From NCBI RefSeq assembly GCF_013184545.1, contig NZ_JAAOJA010000001.1, positions 62,001-126,000 of the forward strand: 64,000 bases of DNA. The letters are read 5' to 3'. Of this stretch, positions 8,469 to 18,428 are shown piece by piece. The translations under genes and the position numbers were made by a program. Within the stretch, counting starts at the first letter, position 1, and every line of letters begins with the position of its first letter. The notes below the pieces were generated by a model, which was not told the DNA's origin, ran no database searches, and saw nothing but the letters and a program-made list of their open reading frames with translations. Source of the stretch: Pseudomonas tumuqii (GTDB lineage: Bacteria > Pseudomonadota > Gammaproteobacteria > Pseudomonadales > Pseudomonadaceae).

Positions 8469-9058
8469 GCCGGATGCAGATCCTGCGCGCGGCCGACTAT
8501 CCGCGCATGCCGTGGAAGAACGGCGCCGGCAGCACCCTGGAGATCGCTCGCGACCGGGGCGAGGGCCTGGATGGCTTCGGCTGGCGCCTGTCGATCGCCG
8601 ATATCGGCGCGTCGGGCGGCTTCTCCGCGTTCACTGGCTACCAGCGCATCATCAGTGTGCTGGAGGGCGACGGCATGCACTTGCAGGTGGACGGCGCGCT
8701 CTCGCGGCCGTTGTTGCCGTTCGATCCCTTCGCCTTCGGCGGTGACAGTCGGGTGGAGTGCCGCCTGCTCGGTGGCGCCATTCGCGATTTCAACCTGATC
8801 TATGTGCCGCAGCGTTTCCGTGCCCGCCTGCAATGGCTGCGGGTGGCAGGCGAACTGCGCCTGTTCAGCAGCGCCAGCAGCCTGCTGCTGTTCGCCGCCG
8901 ATGACGGGTTGCAGGCGAGCCATGCCGGCACCCCGGCGCCGGTGCTGGGGCGCTATGACTGCCTGCAGCTGGAAACCCCCGGCGAGCTGGCCGAGCTGCT
9001 GCTACAGGCGCCGGCCGCCGTCTGTTGCCTGATCGAGCTGACGCCGCGGCACGGCTGA
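8465..9058 (+). CDS. hutD: HutD family protein
   Basis: A 197-residue protein of the cupin-like HutD family, starting inside the hutC stop (ATGA overlap), so the two are translationally coupled. Family hallmarks are YPRMPWKNGAGSTLEIA at the N-terminus, the central GGDSRVECRLLGGAIRDFNLIY and the C-terminal ELLLQAPAAVCCLIEL. In P. fluorescens HutD has been proposed to limit hut expression, perhaps by binding urocanate; the mechanism is not settled. Confidence 0.92.
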   Translation: MSRMQILRAADYPRMPWKNGAGSTLEIARDRGEGLDGFGWRLSIADIGASGGFSAFTGYQRIISVLEGDGMHLQVDGALSRPLLPFDPFAFGGDSRVECRLLGGAIRDFNLIYVPQRFRARLQWLRVAGELRLFSSASSLLLFAADDGLQASHAGTPAPVLGRYDCLQLETPGELAELLLQAPAAVCCLIELTPRHG

Positions 9059-9380
9059 CCCATCTGGCAAGATACGCCGCTGGGTGGCGGCGACTGCCGC
9101 CCGGCGCTAGATCTGCAGGCAACTTCCCCTTCGATCGCGTGGCCAGCAAGTACGGTCTCGTTGGGTCCGGCTATGCCCGTTGCCGGCGTGGCCCATGGGC
9201 TGTTACTTGGCTACTCAGTTGTCTAGACATGTACTCACTTTAGCAGGCAAAAAGTTGCTCCGGTAACAGTCTGCGGGCGACCGAGGGTCTGCGGCTATCG
9301 TTTCTCAGGCCTGCCGGATAGCCCTGAATTCAAGGCCTGCGCTCTGCTCGGAGGAAAGCCGACCCGGCTTTTCGACGGGC
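9059..9380. other. Upstream part of the hutD-YjiH intergenic control region
   Basis: About 320 bp without a gene between hutD and the sigma-54-like promoter. It probably carries activator sites (CbrB or NtrC would be expected for a sigma-54 hut promoter), but none could be assigned by eye. A 10-bp palindrome TGTCTAGACA occurs at 9220-9229; whether HutC or another GntR-type factor uses it is unknown. Confidence 0.4.
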
Positions 9381-9396
9381 TGGCCCCTCGCTTGCA
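9381..9396 (+). promoter_or_regulatory. Candidate sigma-54 promoter for the main hut operon
   Basis: TGGCCCCTCGCTTGCA matches the -24/-12 pattern TGGCAC-N5-TTGCA with exact spacing between the GG and GC elements. It lies 76 bp before the YjiH start. The transcript should begin about 12 bases past the -12 GC, near 9407, which is inside the HutC palindrome at 9403-9412. Sigma-54 control of hut transcription is known in P. fluorescens. Confidence 0.65.
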
Positions 9397-9402
9397 TATG
9401 GT

Positions 9403-9412
9403 TGTATGTACA
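9403..9412. promoter_or_regulatory. HutC operator of the main hut operon
   Basis: TGTATGTACA is a TGTA-N2-TACA site inside the 14-bp element GTTGTATGTACAAG. The element is flanked on both sides by the direct hexamer CATATG (9395-9400 and 9415-9420). It overlaps the predicted start of transcription, so bound HutC would block initiation directly. Confidence 0.8.
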
Positions 9413-9472
9413 AGCATATGTGTGTAGATATATGCTCCTACTCCATTGATCCGCTGCACAGGGTGAAAGGCC

Positions 9473-10798
9473 ATGTCCGAAGAGCTTTCTGCAACCGCCA
9501 CCGTCAGCCAGGGACGCGCCCTGGCGCGGCTTCTGGGCTACAGCCTGGTCGGCCTGTTGGTATTTTTCGTGCCCTTCGAGCTGGGCGGGCGCTCGACCAT
9601 CCTGCTGGACCACGCTGCCAGCGCCCTGCAGCTCCACGCTCGGCCGCTGGTGATCGGCCTCGCCATGCTGTTCATGCTGTATGGCGCGGTCCAGCCCTGG
9701 CTCAGCGGCAGTTGGCGCAGCAGCCTGACCCACGCGGTGTTCAGCGGGCTCAAGGTCGCCGGCCTGGCGATCGGCCTGGGCTACCTGGCCGGCGTCGGCC
9801 CGGCGCTGTTGTACCAGCCGGGCATGCTGCCCTTCCTGTTCGACAAACTGGTGCTCAGCCTGGCGCTGATCGTGCCCCTGGGCGCGTTGGCGCTGGTGTT
9901 CCTGATCGGCTTCGGCCTGCTGGAGCTGATCGGCGTGCTGATGCAGCCGGTGATGCGGCCGATCTGGCGCACCCCGGGCAAGTCGGCGATCGATGCGGTG
10001 GCCTCCTTCGTCGGCAGCTATTCGGTCGGCCTGCTGATCACCGACCGCATGTACCGCCAGGGCCATTACAGCGTGCGCGAGGCGGCGATTATCGCCACCG
10101 GTTTCTCCACCGTATCGGCGCCCTTTATGGTGATCATTGCCAAGACCCTCGGCCTGATGCAGATCTGGAACCTGTATTTCTGGGGCGCGATGCTGGTGAC
10201 CTTCGCCGTTACCGCGGTCAGCGCGCGCCTCTATCCGCTGGCGCGCCTGCCCTCGGAGTCGATTCCCGAAGCGCAGTTGCAAGCCGGCGAGAGCCGCCTG
10301 CGAGCGGCCTGGAACGCCGGCCTGGCGCAGGCCGCCGCGGCGCCGTCGCTGATGTCGGCGTTGCGCGAGACCTTCCTCGACGGCCTGCGCATGACCGCCG
10401 CCATTCTGCCGAGCATCCTCGCCGTCGGCCTGCTCGGACTCCTGGCGGCCAAGTACACCCCGCTGTTCGACGCCATCGGCGTGCTGCTCTACCCGCTGAC
10501 CTGGCTGTTCGGCCTGAGCGAGCCGATGGAGGTGGCACGGGCCATTGCCGCCGGGCTGGCGGAAATGTTCCTGCCGGCCATGCTGCTCAAGGACGCCGAG
10601 CCGCTGGTCAAGTTCGTCACCGCCATCGTTTCGGTGAGCAGCGTGCTGTTCCTCTCCGCCTCGATCCCCTGCGTGCTCGCCACCCGGATTCCCCTGCGTC
10701 TGCGCGACCTGCTGCTGGTCTGGCTGCAGCGCACCCTGCTCAGCCTGGTGTTCAGCATCCCGTTGGCCTACCTGGCGCAATACATGGGCTGGCTGTGA
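9473..10798 (+). CDS. YjiH-family membrane protein with nucleoside-recognition (Gate) domains
   Basis: A 441-residue inner-membrane protein with about ten or eleven hydrophobic helices, resembling the YjiH family built on Gate domains (for example SYSVGLLITDRMYRQGHYSVREAAIIATGFS). It is the first gene behind the sigma-54-like promoter and HutC operator and is followed 40 bp later by hutU, so it should be induced with the histidine pathway. No hutT-type amino-acid permease is present in this locus. I infer a transport role for histidine, urocanate or a product, but no substrate can be read from the sequence. Confidence 0.8.
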   Translation: MSEELSATATVSQGRALARLLGYSLVGLLVFFVPFELGGRSTILLDHAASALQLHARPLVIGLAMLFMLYGAVQPWLSGSWRSSLTHAVFSGLKVAGLAIGLGYLAGVGPALLYQPGMLPFLFDKLVLSLALIVPLGALALVFLIGFGLLELIGVLMQPVMRPIWRTPGKSAIDAVASFVGSYSVGLLITDRMYRQGHYSVREAAIIATGFSTVSAPFMVIIAKTLGLMQIWNLYFWGAMLVTFAVTAVSARLYPLARLPSESIPEAQLQAGESRLRAAWNAGLAQAAAAPSLMSALRETFLDGLRMTAAILPSILAVGLLGLLAAKYTPLFDAIGVLLYPLTWLFGLSEPMEVARAIAAGLAEMFLPAMLLKDAEPLVKFVTAIVSVSSVLFLSASIPCVLATRIPLRLRDLLLVWLQRTLLSLVFSIPLAYLAQYMGWL

Positions 10799-10838
10799 AT
10801 GTCGCCCGTAGCTACTACCCTTAATTGAGGACCCTGCC

Positions 10839-12506
10839 ATGACCAAGTTTCGCGACATCGAAATCCGCGCCCCGCGCGGTAATCAGTTGACCGCCAAGAG
10901 CTGGCTGACCGAAGCGCCGCTGCGCATGCTGATGAACAACCTCGATCCGGAAGTGGCCGAGAACCCCAAGGAGCTGGTGGTGTACGGCGGCATCGGCCGT
11001 GCCGCGCGCAACTGGGAGTGCTACGACAAGATCGTCGAGTGCCTGACCAACCTGAATGACGACGAGACCCTGCTGGTGCAATCAGGCAAGCCGGTTGGCG
11101 TGTTCCGGACCCACAGCAACGCGCCGCGGGTGCTGATCGCCAACTCCAACCTGGTGCCGCACTGGGCGACCTGGGAGCACTTCAACGAACTGGACGCCAA
11201 GGGCCTGGCCATGTACGGCCAGATGACCGCCGGCAGCTGGATCTACATCGGCAGCCAGGGCATCGTCCAGGGCACCTATGAAACCTTCGTCGAGGCCGGG
11301 CGCCAGCATTACGCCGGCAGCCTCAAGGGCCGCTGGGTACTGACCGCCGGCCTCGGCGGCATGGGTGGCGCGCAGCCGCTGGCGGCAACCCTGGCCGGCG
11401 CCTGCTCGCTGAACATCGAATGCCAGCAGAGCCGCATCGATTTTCGCCTGAAGACCCGCTACGTCGACGAGCAGGCAGCGGACCTGGACGACGCCCTGGT
11501 GCGCCTCGAGAAATACTGCGCCGAGGGCAAGGCGATCTCCATCGCCCTGTGTGGCAACGCCGCCGAAATCCTTCCCGAGCTGGTGCGCCGTGGCGTGCGC
11601 CCGGACCTGGTCACCGACCAGACCAGCGCCCACGACCCGCTCAATGGCTACCTGCCGATCGGCTGGAGCTGGGAGCAGTACCGCGAGCGTGCGCTGCGCG
11701 AGCCGGCGGCGGTGGTCAAGGCGGCCAAGCAGTCGATGGCCGTGCACGTGCGCGCCATGCTGGATTTCCAGAAACTCGGCGTGCCGACCTTCGACTACGG
11801 CAACAACATCCGCCAGATGGCCCTGGAGGAGGGCGTGAGCAATGCCTTCGATTTCCCCGGTTTCGTCCCGGCCTATATCCGTCCGCTGTTCTGCCGCGGC
11901 ATCGGTCCGTTCCGCTGGGCCGCGTTGTCCGGCGACCCCGAGGACATCTACAAGACCGACGCCAAGGTCAAGCAGCTGATTCCGGATGACGCCCATCTGC
12001 ACAACTGGCTGGACATGGCCCGCGAGCGCATCGCCTTTCAGGGCCTGCCGGCACGGATCTGCTGGGTCGGCCTGGGTCAGCGCGCCAAGCTCGGCCTGGC
12101 GTTCAACGAGATGGTGCGCAGTGGCGAATTGAGCGCGCCGGTGGTGATCGGCCGCGACCACCTCGATTCGGGCTCGGTGGCCAGCCCCAACCGCGAAACC
12201 GAAGCCATGCAGGACGGCTCCGATGCGGTGTCCGACTGGCCGCTGCTCAACGCCCTGCTGAATACCGCCAGCGGCGCCACCTGGGTCTCGCTGCACCACG
12301 GCGGCGGGGTGGGCATGGGCTTCTCCCAGCACGCCGGCATGGTCGTGGTCTGCGACGGCACGGACGAGGCCGCCGTGCGCATCGCCAATGTGCTGCACAA
12401 CGATCCGGCCACCGGGGTGATGCGTCACGCCGATGCCGGTTACCAGATCGCCATCGACTGCGCCCGCGAGCAGGGCCTCAACCTGCCGATGATTAAAGGA
12501 GTCTGA
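10839..12506 (+). CDS. hutU: Urocanate hydratase
   Basis: Adds water to urocanate to give 4-imidazolone-5-propionate, using tightly bound NAD as electrophile. The 555-residue length is typical. Recognisable blocks are [19 protein letters not shown], the NAD-binding [47 protein letters not shown] and the C-terminal [23 protein letters not shown]. The ATG follows TTGAGGACC. hutH starts 2 bp after the stop. Confidence 0.97.
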   Translation: MTKFRDIEIRAPRGNQLTAKSWLTEAPLRMLMNNLDPEVAENPKELVVYGGIGRAARNWECYDKIVECLTNLNDDETLLVQSGKPVGVFRTHSNAPRVLIANSNLVPHWATWEHFNELDAKGLAMYGQMTAGSWIYIGSQGIVQGTYETFVEAGRQHYAGSLKGRWVLTAGLGGMGGAQPLAATLAGACSLNIECQQSRIDFRLKTRYVDEQAADLDDALVRLEKYCAEGKAISIALCGNAAEILPELVRRGVRPDLVTDQTSAHDPLNGYLPIGWSWEQYRERALREPAAVVKAAKQSMAVHVRAMLDFQKLGVPTFDYGNNIRQMALEEGVSNAFDFPGFVPAYIRPLFCRGIGPFRWAALSGDPEDIYKTDAKVKQLIPDDAHLHNWLDMARERIAFQGLPARICWVGLGQRAKLGLAFNEMVRSGELSAPVVIGRDHLDSGSVASPNRETEAMQDGSDAVSDWPLLNALLNTASGATWVSLHHGGGVGMGFSQHAGMVVVCDGTDEAAVRIANVLHNDPATGVMRHADAGYQIAIDCAREQGLNLPMIKGV

Positions 12507-12508
12507 AC

Positions 12509-14041
12509 ATGAGCAGCCTGAACATTCTGCCCGGCCAACTGAGCCTGGCCCAACTGCGTCGGGTCCATCAGGGCGCGCTGAGCGTCAGCCTGGATGAGAG
12601 CGCCGCCGCGGCCATCGAAGCCAGTGTCGCCTGCGTCGAGCAGATCCTCGCCGAGAACCGCACCGCCTACGGCATCAACACCGGGTTCGGCCTGCTGGCT
12701 TCGACCCGCATCGCCAGCGCCGACCTGGAAAACCTGCAACGTTCGCTAGTGCTGTCGCACGCCGCCGGTGTCGGCCAGCCGCTGGACGATGGCCTGGTGC
12801 GCCTGATCATGCTGCTCAAGGTCAACAGCCTGGCGCGCGGCTTCTCCGGCATCCGCCGGCGGGTGATCGATGCGCTGCTCGCCCTGCTCAACGCCGAGGT
12901 CTATCCGCATATCCCGCTCAAGGGTTCGGTCGGCGCGTCCGGCGACCTGGCGCCGCTGGCGCATATGTCGCTGGTGCTGCTCGGCGAGGGCAAGGCGCGC
13001 TATCGCGGCGAGTGGCTGCCGGCGCGCGAGGCGCTGGCGGTCGCCGGTCTCGAACCGCTGACCCTGGCGGCCAAGGAAGGCCTGGCGCTGCTCAACGGCA
13101 CCCAGGTCTCCACCGCCTATGCCCTGCGCGGCCTGTTCGCGGCCGAGGATCTGTTCGCCGCGGCACTGGTCTGTGGCAGCCTCAGCGTCGACGCCATGCT
13201 CGGTTCGCGGGCGCCCTTCGATGCGCGCCTGCATGCGGCCCGCGGCCAGCGCGGGCAGATCGACGTGGCGGCGGCCTATCGCGACCTGCTCACTGCCAGC
13301 AGCGAGATCTCCCGCTCCCATGCCCAGTGCGACAAGGTGCAGGACCCTTATTCGCTGCGTTGCCAGCCCCAGGTGATGGGCGCCTGTCTGACCCAGATCC
13401 GTCATGTCGCCGAGGTGCTGCGGGTCGAGGCCAATGCGGTATCGGACAACCCGCTGGTGTTCTCCGCCGAGGGCGACGTGATCTCCGGCGGCAACTTCCA
13501 CGCCGAGCCGGTGGCCATGGCCGCCGACAACCTGGCCCTGGCCATCGCCGAGATCGGCGCGCTTTCCGAACGGCGCATCTCGCTGATGATGGACAAGCAC
13601 ATGTCGCAATTGCCGCCGTTCCTGGTGGCCAATGGCGGGGTCAACTCCGGCTTCATGATCGCCCAGGTCACCGCCGCCGCCCTGGCCAGCGAGAACAAGG
13701 CGCTGGCCCACCCGCACAGCGTCGACAGCCTGCCGACCTCGGCCAACCAGGAAGACCACGTATCCATGGCCCCGGCCGCCGGCAAGCGCCTGTGGGAGAT
13801 GGCCGACAACGTGCGTGGCATCCTCGCCGTCGAGTGGCTTGGGGCCTGCCAGGGCCTGGACTTTCGCGAAGGGCACAAGACCTCGGCGAAACTGGAACAG
13901 GCCCGCGCCGTGCTGCGCGAGCGGGTCTCGCACTATCAGCAGGACCGCTTCTTCGCCCCGGATATCGAGGCGGCCAGCGAACTGTTGGAGTCCCGTTGCC
14001 TGAACGACCTTGTGCCGGCGCAGCTGCTGCCGAGTCTTTGA
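12509..14041 (+). CDS. hutH: Histidine ammonia-lyase, catalytically intact
   Basis: Deaminates L-histidine to trans-urocanate, the first step of the pathway. The 510-residue protein has the MIO-forming tripeptide Ala143-Ser144-Gly145 in [11 protein letters not shown]. Other active-site residues are present: the Tyr in [10 protein letters not shown], the His in SHAAGVG, the Asn in LNGTQVST, the Tyr and Arg in [13 protein letters not shown], the Phe in [10 protein letters not shown] and the Glu in [11 protein letters not shown]. It starts 2 bp after hutU and is the authentic histidase of the locus, unlike the paralogue at 16896. Confidence 0.97.
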   Translation: MSSLNILPGQLSLAQLRRVHQGALSVSLDESAAAAIEASVACVEQILAENRTAYGINTGFGLLASTRIASADLENLQRSLVLSHAAGVGQPLDDGLVRLIMLLKVNSLARGFSGIRRRVIDALLALLNAEVYPHIPLKGSVGASGDLAPLAHMSLVLLGEGKARYRGEWLPAREALAVAGLEPLTLAAKEGLALLNGTQVSTAYALRGLFAAEDLFAAALVCGSLSVDAMLGSRAPFDARLHAARGQRGQIDVAAAYRDLLTASSEISRSHAQCDKVQDPYSLRCQPQVMGACLTQIRHVAEVLRVEANAVSDNPLVFSAEGDVISGGNFHAEPVAMAADNLALAIAEIGALSERRISLMMDKHMSQLPPFLVANGGVNSGFMIAQVTAAALASENKALAHPHSVDSLPTSANQEDHVSMAPAAGKRLWEMADNVRGILAVEWLGACQGLDFREGHKTSAKLEQARAVLRERVSHYQQDRFFAPDIEAASELLESRCLNDLVPAQLLPSL

Positions 14042-14103
14042 GGTCGCGGTAACCCTTTTGCTCGACTGCCGTTACCCAACCTTTGGAAAGACTGGAGTAC
14101 CAG

Positions 14104-15075
14104 ATGAACAAAAAACCTAAGTCTCTGCTCGGCACCGCCCTCGTCCTTGGCCTGTGTGCCAGCTCCGCTGCGACGCAGGCCGCAGGCTGGTGCGAAGCGG
14201 GCAAGCCGGTGAAATTCGCCGGGCTGAATTGGGAGAGCGGCATGCTGCTCACCGATGTGATGCAGATCGTGCTCAAGGAGGGCTACGGTTGCGCAACCGA
14301 TAGCTTGCCAGGCAACTCCATCACCATGGAGAACGCCTTGAGCAGCAACGACATTCAGGTGTTCGCCGAGGAGTGGGTTGGCCGGAGCGAGGTGTGGAAC
14401 AAGGCGGCGGCGGCCGGCAAAGTGGTCGGGGTCGGCGCGCCGATCGTCGGCGCGGCCGAAGGCTGGTATGTGCCGCGCTATGTGGTCGAGGGCGATGCCA
14501 AGCGCAAGCTCGAAGCCAAGGCGCCAAACCTCAAGGCGATTACCGACCTGGCTCAGTACGCCGACGTATTTCGGGACCAGGAAGAGCCGGACAAGGGGCG
14601 TTTCTACAACTGCCCGGCCGGCTGGACCTGCGAACTGGATAACAGCGAGATGCTGAAAAGCTACGGCCTGGAAGACAAGTTCACCAACTTCCGCCCGGGC
14701 ACTGGGCCGGCGCTGGATGCCGCCGTGCTGTCGAGCTACAAGCGCGGCGAGCCTATTCTGTTCTATTACTGGTCGCCGACGCCGCTGATGGGGCAGGTCG
14801 ATCTGGTCAAACTGGACGAGAAGCCGGGCAGCGACAAGACCATCACCATCCAGGTCGGTCTGTCCAAGGCCTTCCATGAGCAGGCGCCGGAACTGGTCGC
14901 GGTGCTGGAGAAGGTCAATCTGCCGATCGACCTGCTGAACCAGAACCTGGCGCGGATGGCCAAGGAGCGCCTCGATTCGCCCGAGCTGGCCAAGGTCTTC
15001 CTCAAGGAACACCCTGAAGTCTGGCACGCCTGGGTCAGCGAAGAGGCGGCGCAGAAGATCGACGCCGCGCTGTAA
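14104..15075 (+). CDS. hutX: ABC transporter substrate-binding protein for histidine
   Basis: A 323-residue periplasmic binding protein of the glycine-betaine/proline (ProX/OpuAC) type. The N-terminus [20 protein letters not shown], followed by a TQAAGW cleavage region, is a normal Sec signal peptide. Aromatic residues that could cage a cationic ligand are frequent (for example [12 protein letters not shown] and YYWSPTPLM). With HutW and HutV it forms an importer; the equivalent HutXWV system of P. fluorescens takes up histidine. The ATG at 14104 is chosen because it begins the signal peptide. AACAAAAA at 14107-14114 resembles an Hfq/Crc-binding motif. Confidence 0.9.
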   Translation: MNKKPKSLLGTALVLGLCASSAATQAAGWCEAGKPVKFAGLNWESGMLLTDVMQIVLKEGYGCATDSLPGNSITMENALSSNDIQVFAEEWVGRSEVWNKAAAAGKVVGVGAPIVGAAEGWYVPRYVVEGDAKRKLEAKAPNLKAITDLAQYADVFRDQEEPDKGRFYNCPAGWTCELDNSEMLKSYGLEDKFTNFRPGTGPALDAAVLSSYKRGEPILFYYWSPTPLMGQVDLVKLDEKPGSDKTITIQVGLSKAFHEQAPELVAVLEKVNLPIDLLNQNLARMAKERLDSPELAKVFLKEHPEVWHAWVSEEAAQKIDAAL

Positions 15076-15129
15076 CCCGCAGTCGGGGAGGGCTTGCCGG
15101 CCCTTCCTGGATGTTTTGCACAGGACAGT

Positions 15130-15153
15130 CCCCTCGCCCCTGGTGGCGAGGGG
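15130..15153. repeat. Strong hairpin between hutX and hutW
   Basis: CCCCTCGCC and GGCGAGGGG form a perfect 9-bp stem with a 6-base loop. It sits in the 132-bp gap between the binding-protein gene and the permease gene and has no T-run. A 3' stem here could stabilise hutX mRNA or reduce downstream expression. Confidence 0.6.
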
Positions 15154-15207
15154 TGTGGAGCGGGGGCTGGCGCCGCCCTCCCGGACCAAATCGATCGAGA
15201 GCAGCCT

Positions 15208-16059
15208 ATGTTCCCCGAACGCTTCACTTTCTCCATCGCCGACTGGGTCAATACCTGGGTCGACGAGCTGGTGACCAACTACGGCGATGTGTTCCGCCAC
15301 ATCTCCGACACCCTGTTGTGGGCCATCATCAACCTCGAGGGCCTGCTGCGCGGCACGCCCTGGTGGCTGATGCTGGCAATCGTCGCCGCTATCGCCTGGC
15401 ATGCCACGCGCCGCGCGCTGCCGACCCTGATGATCGTCGGCCTGCTGTTCCTGGTCGGCGCGGTCGGGCTCTGGGACAAATTGATGCAGACCCTGGCGCT
15501 GATGCTGATCGCGACCCTGATCTCGGTGATTATCGGCATTCCGCTGGGGATTCTTTCCGCCCGCAGCAACCGCCTGCGTACGGTGCTGATGCCGCTGCTG
15601 GATATCATGCAGACCATGCCCAGCTTCGTGTACCTGATCCCGGTATTGATGCTCTTCGGCCTGGGCAAGGTGCCGGCGATTTTCGCCACGGTGATCTACG
15701 CGATGCCGCCGCTGATCCGCCTCACCGACCTGGGCATCCGCCAGGTCGATGGCGAGGTGATGGAGGCGGTCAATGCCTTTGGTGCCAACCGCCTGCAGCA
15801 ACTGTTCGGCGTACAACTGCCGCTGGCGCTGCCGAGCATCATGGCCGGGATCAACCAGACCACCATGATGGCCCTGTCGATGGTGGTGATCGCCTCGATG
15901 ATCGGCGCCCGTGGCCTCGGCGAAGACGTCCTGATCGGCATCCAGACTCTCAACGTCGGACGCGGCCTCGAAGCCGGCCTGGCCATCGTCATCCTGGCCG
16001 TGGTCATCGACCGCATCACCCAGGCCTATGGCCGTGCGCGGCACCAAGCCAGTCAATGA
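15208..16059 (+). CDS. hutW: ABC transporter permease for histidine
   Basis: A 283-residue inner-membrane permease of the ProW type. After an N-terminal amphipathic stretch and about six hydrophobic helices it shows the EAA-like loop [36 protein letters not shown], which couples to the ATPase, then [24 protein letters not shown], typical of the family. The ATG at 15208 matches the usual N-terminus; the longer open frame runs through the hairpin region. hutV begins 11 bp downstream. Confidence 0.92.
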   Translation: MFPERFTFSIADWVNTWVDELVTNYGDVFRHISDTLLWAIINLEGLLRGTPWWLMLAIVAAIAWHATRRALPTLMIVGLLFLVGAVGLWDKLMQTLALMLIATLISVIIGIPLGILSARSNRLRTVLMPLLDIMQTMPSFVYLIPVLMLFGLGKVPAIFATVIYAMPPLIRLTDLGIRQVDGEVMEAVNAFGANRLQQLFGVQLPLALPSIMAGINQTTMMALSMVVIASMIGARGLGEDVLIGIQTLNVGRGLEAGLAIVILAVVIDRITQAYGRARHQASQ

Positions 16060-16070
16060 GGGGCGAGCAA

Positions 16071-16886
16071 ATGAGCAAGATCGTGGTCAAGAATGTGTTC
16101 AAGATCTTCGGTGCCCGCCCCGAGGCCGCGCTGAACATGATTCAGCAGGGCCAGAGCAAGGACCAGGTGCTCGCCGCCACCGGTTGCGTGGTCGGGGTCA
16201 ACGATTTGTCGCTGGCCATCGAGCCGGGCGAAATCTTCGTCATCATGGGCCTCTCCGGTTCCGGCAAGTCGACCCTGGTGCGCCACTTCAACCGCCTGAT
16301 CGACCCGACCAGCGGGGAAATCCTGGTCGATGGCGAAGACATCCTGCAATACGATCGGGAGGCGCTGCGCGATTTCCGCCGGCGCAAGATCAGCATGGTG
16401 TTCCAGAGCTTCGGCCTGCTGCCGCACAAGAGCGTGCTGGACAACGTCGCCTACGGCCTCAAGGTGCGCGGCGAGAGCAAGGCCCATTGCGCCGAGCGCG
16501 CGCTGCACTGGATCGACACCGTCGGCCTCAAGGGCTACGAGAAATCCTATCCGCACCAGCTCTCCGGCGGCATGCGCCAGCGGGTGGGGCTGGCTCGCGC
16601 CTTGGCGGCGGATACCGACATCATCCTGATGGACGAGGCCTTCAGTGCGCTCGACCCGTTGATTCGCGCCGAGATGCAGGACCAGTTGCTCGAGCTGCAG
16701 CAGGCGCTGCACAAGACCATCGTCTTCATCACCCACGACCTCGATGAGGCCGTGCGCATCGGCAATCGCATCGCCATCCTCAAGGACGGCCAGCTGATCC
16801 AGGTCGGCACGCCCAAGGAAATCCTCTACCAGCCCGCCGATGAGTACGTCGATCGTTTCGTCCAGCGCCGCGTTGCCACCGTCTAA
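16071..16886 (+). CDS. hutV: ABC transporter ATPase for histidine
   Basis: A 271-residue nucleotide-binding subunit of the ProV type. Walker A is GLSGSGKST at residues 60-68, the Q-loop is in FQSFGLLPH, the signature is LSGGMRQR, Walker B is [12 protein letters not shown] and the H-loop is in FITHDLDEA. The C-terminus is short and lacks the CBS pair of full-length ProV, so it is the short form. It energises HutW with HutX. Confidence 0.93.
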   Translation: MSKIVVKNVFKIFGARPEAALNMIQQGQSKDQVLAATGCVVGVNDLSLAIEPGEIFVIMGLSGSGKSTLVRHFNRLIDPTSGEILVDGEDILQYDREALRDFRRRKISMVFQSFGLLPHKSVLDNVAYGLKVRGESKAHCAERALHWIDTVGLKGYEKSYPHQLSGGMRQRVGLARALAADTDIILMDEAFSALDPLIRAEMQDQLLELQQALHKTIVFITHDLDEAVRIGNRIAILKDGQLIQVGTPKEILYQPADEYVDRFVQRRVATV

Positions 16887-16895
16887 GGAGTCGCC

Positions 16896-18428
16896 ATGCC
16901 CCCTGTTGCCCCCGTCATCCTCGGCAATGCGCCATTGCGCTGGCAAGACGTGGTGGCGGTGGCCCGCCAGGGCACGCCGCTGCAATTGACCCCAGCCGCT
17001 TGGGCGCGCATCGACAATGCCCGCGCGGTGGTCGAGTGCATTGTGGCGCGCGGTGAGCGCGCCTATGGCATCAGCACCGGCCTGGGCGCCCTGTGCAATG
17101 TGCTGCTGGAGGGCGAACAGCTCGCCCAGCTGTCGCGCAACACCCTGCTCAGCCACGCCTGCGGTGTCGGCCAGGCGCTGACGAACGAGCAGACCCGGGC
17201 GATCATCTGCGCCGCCGTCGCTAACTACAGCCACGGCAAATCCGGGGTGCAGCGCCAGGTGGTCGAAGCGCTGCTGGCGCTGCTCAACCGCGGCATCACC
17301 CCGCGGGTGCCGGCGCAGGGTTCGGTCGGCTACCTGACCCATATGGCGCATGTCGGCATCGCCCTGCTCGGGGTCGGCGAGGTCAGCTACCGTGGTCAGG
17401 TGCTCAGTGCCGCCGAAGCGTTGGCGGCCGAAGGGCTGGAGCCGGTGCAGCTGGGGGCCAAGGACGGCCTCAGCCTGGTCAATGGCACGCCGTGCATGAC
17501 CGGTTTGAGCTGCCTGGCCCTGGACGATGCGAACCGTCTGCTGCAATGGGCCGACGTGATCGGTGCGATGAGCTTCGAGGCCCTGCGCGGGCAGCTCGCC
17601 GCCTTCGACCCGACTGTCCTCGCGCTCAAGCCGCATCCGGGGCAACAACGGGTCGGCGCCAACCTGCGCGCGCTGCTCGAGGGCAGTGACGTGATCGCCA
17701 GCAGCCGTGGCATCCGCACCCAGGACGCCCTGAGCATCCGTTCCATGCCCCAGGTGCACGGCGCCTGCCGCGATCAGTGGGTGCATGCCGCGCAGCAGGT
17801 CGACATCGAGCTCAATTCGGCCACCGACAACCCGCTGTTGCTCGGTACCCCGGACGCCTATCGGGTGGTCTCCCAGGCCAACCCGCATGGCGAGTCGGTG
17901 GCGATGGCCGCCGACCTGCTGGCGATTGCCGTCGCCGAGCTGGGCAGCATTGCCGAGCGCCGCCTGGATCGCCTGATCAATCCGCTGGTCAGCGGCCTGC
18001 CGGCCTTCCTGGTGGCCGAGCCCGGGGTCAACTCGGGGATGATGATCGTGCAGTACGTGGCCGCCGCGCTGTGCGGCGAGAACCGCCAACTGGCGCAACC
18101 GGCGGTGCTGGACAACTTCGTCACCTCCGGGCTGCAGGAGGATCACCTGAGCATGGGCACCAGCGCCGCGTTGAAGCTGCACAGGGCGCTGGCCAACTGT
18201 GCGCAGATCCTCGCGATTGAATACCTGCTGGCGGCCCAGGCCTTCGAGTTCCTCAAGCCCCAGCGCTTCGGCGCCGGCACCGGCTGCGCCTGGACGCTGC
18301 TGCGCGAACGGGTGGCGGCCTATGACCAGGACCGCTGGCTGGCGCCGGACATCGCCCGCGCCGCCGCGCTGCTGGGCGAGGACCAGGCCCTCGCCCAAGT
18401 GGCGGCAAGCATTGGAGGTCTGCAATGA
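16896..18428 (+). CDS. HAL/PAL-family paralogue lacking the MIO tripeptide
   Basis: A 510-residue member of the aromatic amino-acid ammonia-lyase fold inside the hut operon, 9 bp after hutV and overlapping hutI by 4 bp. The overall pattern is kept ([49 protein letters not shown]). The MIO site is not: GSVG at residues 142-145 is followed by YLTHMAH where HutH has [11 protein letters not shown], a net loss of three residues. The active-site Tyr of DPYSLR is Leu (DALSIR), and the Phe of GNFHAEP is Pro (ANPHGES). As an ammonia-lyase it should be inactive. P. aeruginosa has, as I recall, a HAL-like gene at the same place. A structural, regulatory or other enzymatic role is possible. Confidence 0.88.
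   Translation: MPPVAPVILGNAPLRWQDVVAVARQGTPLQLTPAAWARIDNARAVVECIVARGERAYGISTGLGALCNVLLEGEQLAQLSRNTLLSHACGVGQALTNEQTRAIICAAVANYSHGKSGVQRQVVEALLALLNRGITPRVPAQGSVGYLTHMAHVGIALLGVGEVSYRGQVLSAAEALAAEGLEPVQLGAKDGLSLVNGTPCMTGLSCLALDDANRLLQWADVIGAMSFEALRGQLAAFDPTVLALKPHPGQQRVGANLRALLEGSDVIASSRGIRTQDALSIRSMPQVHGACRDQWVHAAQQVDIELNSATDNPLLLGTPDAYRVVSQANPHGESVAMAADLLAIAVAELGSIAERRLDRLINPLVSGLPAFLVAEPGVNSGMMIVQYVAAALCGENRQLAQPAVLDNFVTSGLQEDHLSMGTSAALKLHRALANCAQILAIEYLLAAQAFEFLKPQRFGAGTGCAWTLLRERVAAYDQDRWLAPDIARAAALLGEDQALAQVAASIGGLQ

Noticed and set aside
9220..9229. Palindrome TGTCTAGACA as a second HutC operator
   Set aside because: It does not fit TGTA-N2-TACA and lies 180 bp from the promoter; kept only as a remark in the intergenic entry.
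13936..16056. Open frame of 706 codons on the minus strand
   Set aside because: Antisense to the end of hutH, hutX and hutW; also crosses the intergenic hairpin, which no real gene would be expected to do.
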